This document shows positions 60,462-64,000 of a stretch of 64,000 bases of DNA, one piece after another; the first letter of the stretch is position 1, and the number at the start of each line of letters is the position of its first letter. Under the pieces are notes generated by a model, which made no database searches, was not told where the DNA came from, and worked only from the letters and a program-made list of their open reading frames with translations. Source of the stretch: Lamellibrachia columna (taxonomy: Eukaryota > Annelida > Polychaeta > Sabellida > Siboglinidae). The position numbers and the translations under genes were made by a program. Location of the stretch: assembly GCA_963662155.1 (NCBI GenBank), contig OY759266.1, positions 10,181,098 to 10,245,097 of the forward strand. The letters are read 5' to 3'.

Positions 60462-60945
60462 AATGCAAGGCATATATTGCTAATGCAAACTGTACATTGC
60501 TAATGTAAGGCATACATTGCTAATGCAAGGCATACATTGCTAATGTAAGGCATACATTGCTAATGCAAGGCATACATTGCTAATGCAAGGCATTCATTGC
60601 TAATGCAAGGCATACATTGCTAATGCAAACTGTACATTGCTAATGTAAGGCATACATTGCTAATGCAAGGCATACATTGCTAATGCAAGGCATACATTGC
60701 TAATGCAAGGCATACATTGCTAATGCAAGGCATTCATTGCTAATGCAAGGCATACATTGCTAATGCAAGCCGTACATTGCTAATGCAAGGTGTACATTGC
60801 AAATGCAAGGCGTACATTCCTAATGCAAGCCGCACATTGCTAATGCAAGGCGTACATTGCTAATGCAAGGCGTACATTGCTAATGCAAGACTTACATTGC
60901 TAATGCAAAGTGTACATTGCTAATGCAAGGCATACATTGAAAATT
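60462..60945. repeat. 20-bp intronic minisatellite, about 24 copies
   Basis: Units GCAAGGCATACATTGCTAAT with drift (GCAAGCCGTACATT, GCAAACTGTACATT). A two-step pattern around GCAAACTGTACATT at 60486 and 60626 suggests block duplication. Confidence 0.95.
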
Positions 60946-61039
60946 ATTTGTTGCGAATCACACGGTTTTATGACTAGCAATGATGTTGCATTCGGCGGGT
61001 GTGCACAGCACACACAGCAGAACAAAAGTTGTGGGTGCG

Positions 61040-61765
61040 TCATGGCAATCGTAGGAACTACATGTATGCACTCCCCTAGTGTTGTGAACCTAACATGCAC
61101 CAAGTGGTGTTCTGGAACTACTTGTGAGCACTCCATAGTGTTGTGAACCCAACACGCACCAAGTGGTGTTCTGGAACTACTTGTGAGCACTCCCTATTGT
61201 TGTGAACCCAACACGCACCAAGTGGTGTTCTGGAACTACATGAGAGCACTCCCTAATGTTGTGAACCCAACACGCACCAAGTGGTGTTCTGGAACTACAT
61301 GTGAGCACTCCCTATTGTTGTGAACCCAACATGCACCAAGTGGTGTTCTGGAACTACATGTGAGCACTCCATAGTGTTGTGAACCCAACACGCACCAAGT
61401 GGTGTTCTGGAACTACATGTGAGCACTTCCTAGTGTTGTGAACCCAACATGCACCAAGTGGTGTTCTGGAACTACATGTGAGCGCTCCCTATTGTTGTGA
61501 ACTCAACACACACCAAGTGGTGTTCTGGAACTACATGTGAGCACTCCCTATTGTTGTGAACCCAACACGCATCAAGTGATGTTCTGGAACTACTTGTGAG
61601 CACTCCATAGTGTTGTGAACCCAACACGCACCAAGTGGTGTTCTGGAACTACATGAGAGCACTCCCTAATGTTGTGAACCCAACACACACCAAGTGGTGT
61701 TTTGGAACTACATGTGAGCACCCCATAGTGTTATGAACCCGACACGCACCAAGTGGTGTTTTCCG
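61040..61765. repeat. 59-bp intronic minisatellite, about 12 copies
   Basis: Units TGTGAGCACTCCCTATTGTT, GTGAACCCAACACGCACCAA, GTGGTGTTCTGGAACTACA. Variants at CTAGTG/CTATTG/CATAGTG and TTGTGAG/ATGAGAG positions are shared between distant units, a sign of block exchange. Confidence 0.95.
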
Positions 61766-63196
61766 CAGCTGTCGCCAAAATGTGCTGTGATTGGCCCGTT
61801 GCCACCAGTAAAGTTGTCGAGTTGTGGACTAGCGCACATTGCCCGATTCTGCAAGACTTCTTGTTATAGACCGGTGCACATTACGCAACATTTGTTGCCA
61901 CGATTTACACTGTTGTGCCATTCAAATCAACACGGAACTCCAGTTATGATGACTTGCGGATCAGCACACATTGCGCGACTCATCGATTTTGCAAATAAAC
62001 ACGTGAGATGCCAACCCCTTTCAGCCATATGCGAACGCACGCACGCATGCATGCACGTACACACTTTTTAGTTTTGGCTTCATCATGGGAACATTTTGTT
62101 TTCAGTAGGTGAATATTTAACAAAACCATGGTTGGTTGGCACCAGTGGATGTCGACACTAATTCCGTCAACTTGATGCCATCAATTTGACTTGCAAGTGT
62201 ACCATTTAATAGTACATATGCTGTACATATGCAGAGGGGCTCTGATATCCCGAGCCCCTCTGATTTACGTATAAATCTCCTGCATTTGCATTTTTGTAAC
62301 TTAACATTTATGTATCAAGGCGTCAGAAGAACATGAACATACTGTGTTAATGTGTAGTAAAAGTACCAGCCTGGATCTCTGGATTAGATTGATGCTCCCT
62401 TTATGAATGTTGCCAAAAATGTCTGTGGATATAGCTGTGTAGTGGCTTCTTTTCTCATTTTATTGTGCCCTCTCAGCTGTCTGGGAATAGTTGTCAGTCT
62501 TTGCATGGCTCTGGCGTTATGAAGGTTGTGCAAAGCTGGCCATATAAAATGGTCATAAGAAATAACGAAAGCAGGAATTATTGGGTAATGCACTCAGAAG
62601 TGCAAGTTCACTTGCGTCCAAATGTTCCATATTCACTCTGGTTCCACTCAATTACAATTACAGTACCCCAGAAATGTTTCCAGTTATGATTACAGTATCT
62701 AAAAATATGGTTATGACTTATTATAATTACAGAAATTCACCTATTATTATTATTATGCCATCTTTTTATGGTAGAATTTTATTTTAGCATAGATGTCTTG
62801 GAACTCATGGGCAGGATATGACCTCACTATTTTAGCCATTGTTACAATTGTAGGTTAATGTGGATGATTTAAGTTATAATTGTACTGTAGCTGACCTATT
62901 AAACATAGTTCACTTGAAAAAAAATCTGACACATGGAAAAATGTCAAGAAATCTATATAAACATACACCAACAACAGGTAATTTTTTGTTTCTCTAGTCA
63001 ATAAGGTAACTGTTTAACACCAGGTGGCACTGTTTCTGTTGTTCCAAACTAGTCACCAGATAATCAACCATATGACACCATGACGTATTGTAAACAAATA
63101 TGGCATCCGTTGAGGAGGAAGCCAAGTACACATTTCAGTGTGATTAAAACTACTTATAAGTCTAGCCACTAATAACATGGTTATGTTTGTCTACAG

Positions 63197-64000
63197 AGGC
63201 TGCTGGCTTTGCCGAGATGATACTGACATGTGACGGATTGCTTCACAAGGACTGCAACTTCTCGTTCTGCATGAGTCGACAAGGCATCATCAGCATCAAC
63301 AAGGCCAACTCTATCTTCAGCTTCCGCAAGCGCAGCAAGTTTGCGAAGATGGCCGAACATTTCGAATACAACCATATCCCAGCCCAGATGTCGTCCATCA
63401 ACCACTTTCGCGTGAAGAGCGTTCTCTGCTTCCGAGAGAACCTGGTCGTACTTCACTTGACACGAAACACCAACTCGCACTTCGGACTTCTCGATCTCGG
63501 CATCAACAAGTTCCTCGGAGTTTTCGGCAACCGACACGTTGAGTTTGCGAATGAAGCCTTGGCCGGAGAGATCAGTCCTGACCAGTCGAAATGTCTTCTG
63601 CGGATGCCAACCGTGCCCGGTCACACGCGACCGCAGGCACCGGTCAACGTTGTACTGCAGCTGTACGACTTGAAGGCCATGCAGTTGCTCAGTGAGATCG
63701 AGCTCTATTTCAATGCGTGTCACTTCTGTTTCGACCCACGGTTCATGTGGCAACGGGTAGCCGTGACGAACTTTGAGGCGAACCAAGCGAACAGTCTAAG
63801 TCTAGTACAGCTAGATATGTGGCAAGCGGCACACACCAACACGACTGTGACTGACATCCACCGCACACTCTATCCCTACATGAAAGACCTTTCGTACAGC
63901 AAGGACGGATCCCTCCTGATCGCTGTCATCGTTGACGTGACTTGCTACTGTCGGGAGAAGCGCATGCGGACCTGTCGGCCTCTACATTGCAGCATCTACA
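63197..64000 (+). CDS. Unknown-function protein, second coding exon (partial)
   Basis: Open for all 268 codons from acceptor TCTACAG|AGGCTGC to the window edge, with a strong C/G third-position preference (AAC, TTC, CTC, GTC) unlike the AT-rich surroundings. Content in order: FAEMILTCDGLLHKDCNFSF, KRSKFAKMAEHFEYNHIPAQ, VVLHLTRNTNSHFGLLDLGI, EISPDQSKCLLRMPT, VVLQLYDLKAMQLLSEIELY, FCFDPRFMWQRVAVTNFEAN, LSYSKDGSLLIAVIVDVTCY. The recurrent SPDxSK/SKDGS followed by LL-type strands resemble beta-propeller blades, so a WD40-like fold is plausible but inferred. No transmembrane segment or signal peptide. The minus-strand frame 63181-63786 is a shadow. The 3' end is outside the window. Confidence 0.92.

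Larger units (their letters stand above)
60418..63196 (+). other. Intron 2.78 kb
   Basis: Donor GCAG|GTTGGT and acceptor TTTGTCTACAG give a GT..AG intron of phase 1. It carries the 20-bp and 59-bp arrays. The remaining 61766-63196 is AT-rich with no repeat or exon that I recognise. Confidence 0.8.

Noticed and set aside
63181..63786. 201-codon minus-strand frame
   Set aside because: It is antisense to the well-supported plus-strand exon, whose codon bias keeps the reverse frame open.

Overview
The window looks like repeat-rich genomic DNA from an animal, most likely an invertebrate. The evidence is spliceosomal introns with GT..AG borders, tRNA-derived SINEs with Pol III A and B boxes, CR1/L2/Rex1-type LINEs, hAT-type DNA transposons, very low gene density, and minisatellites every few kilobases. 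The species cannot be named from the sequence. Nothing bacterial or viral was recognised.

Only one host gene is well supported. Its first coding exon (60225-60417) and second exon (63197 to the window edge, 64000) lie on the + strand. They are joined by a phase-1 intron that holds two large minisatellites. The predicted protein starts with an N-myristoylation-type MGxxxS motif and continues into a compact, possibly beta-propeller-like domain of unknown function. It runs off the right edge.

0-10 kb: a SINE, a LINE scrap, a 220-bp (TG)n tract, a CpG-rich stretch, two duplicated blocks, a possible KRBA2-like exon remnant, and palindromes shared between 6.2 and 9.2 kb. 10-26 kb: a TIR transposon whose right end has seeded a minisatellite, a 45-bp array, a three-copy dispersed repeat, a near-perfect 40-bp array (18.4-19.4 kb), a hAT-like MITE with 8-bp target duplication inside a minisatellite, and (TA)n. 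24.9-26.6 kb: two neighbouring elements flanked by inverted purine-rich repeats.

26.8-32.05 kb holds the most interesting locus: a decayed, intron-bearing, gypsy-type integrase gene (GIN1/KRBA2/Ginger-like, - strand). Its exons join in frame across consensus splice sites, and imperfect terminal inverted repeats appear to flank it. The 10-kb TIR transposon family has a second copy inside one of its introns, almost against the 3' splice site.

32-53 kb: mostly minisatellites, an L2-like LINE (about 39.0-41.2 kb, -), further L2 3' ends, several SINE copies, and a 1.65-kb array of 36-bp units. A dispersed repeat occurs array-free at 20 kb and with internal arrays at 50 kb.

53.7-60.1 kb is a nested stack. 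A Rex1/Babar-like LINE (+) carries a SINE flanked by 94-bp perfect direct repeats, a 5'-truncated CR1-like LINE (-), and a 1.88-kb hAT-like element with 15-bp TIRs and a perfect 8-bp target duplication. Removing the inserts restores the outer LINE's reading frame. The stack ends about 100 bp upstream of the host gene's first visible exon.
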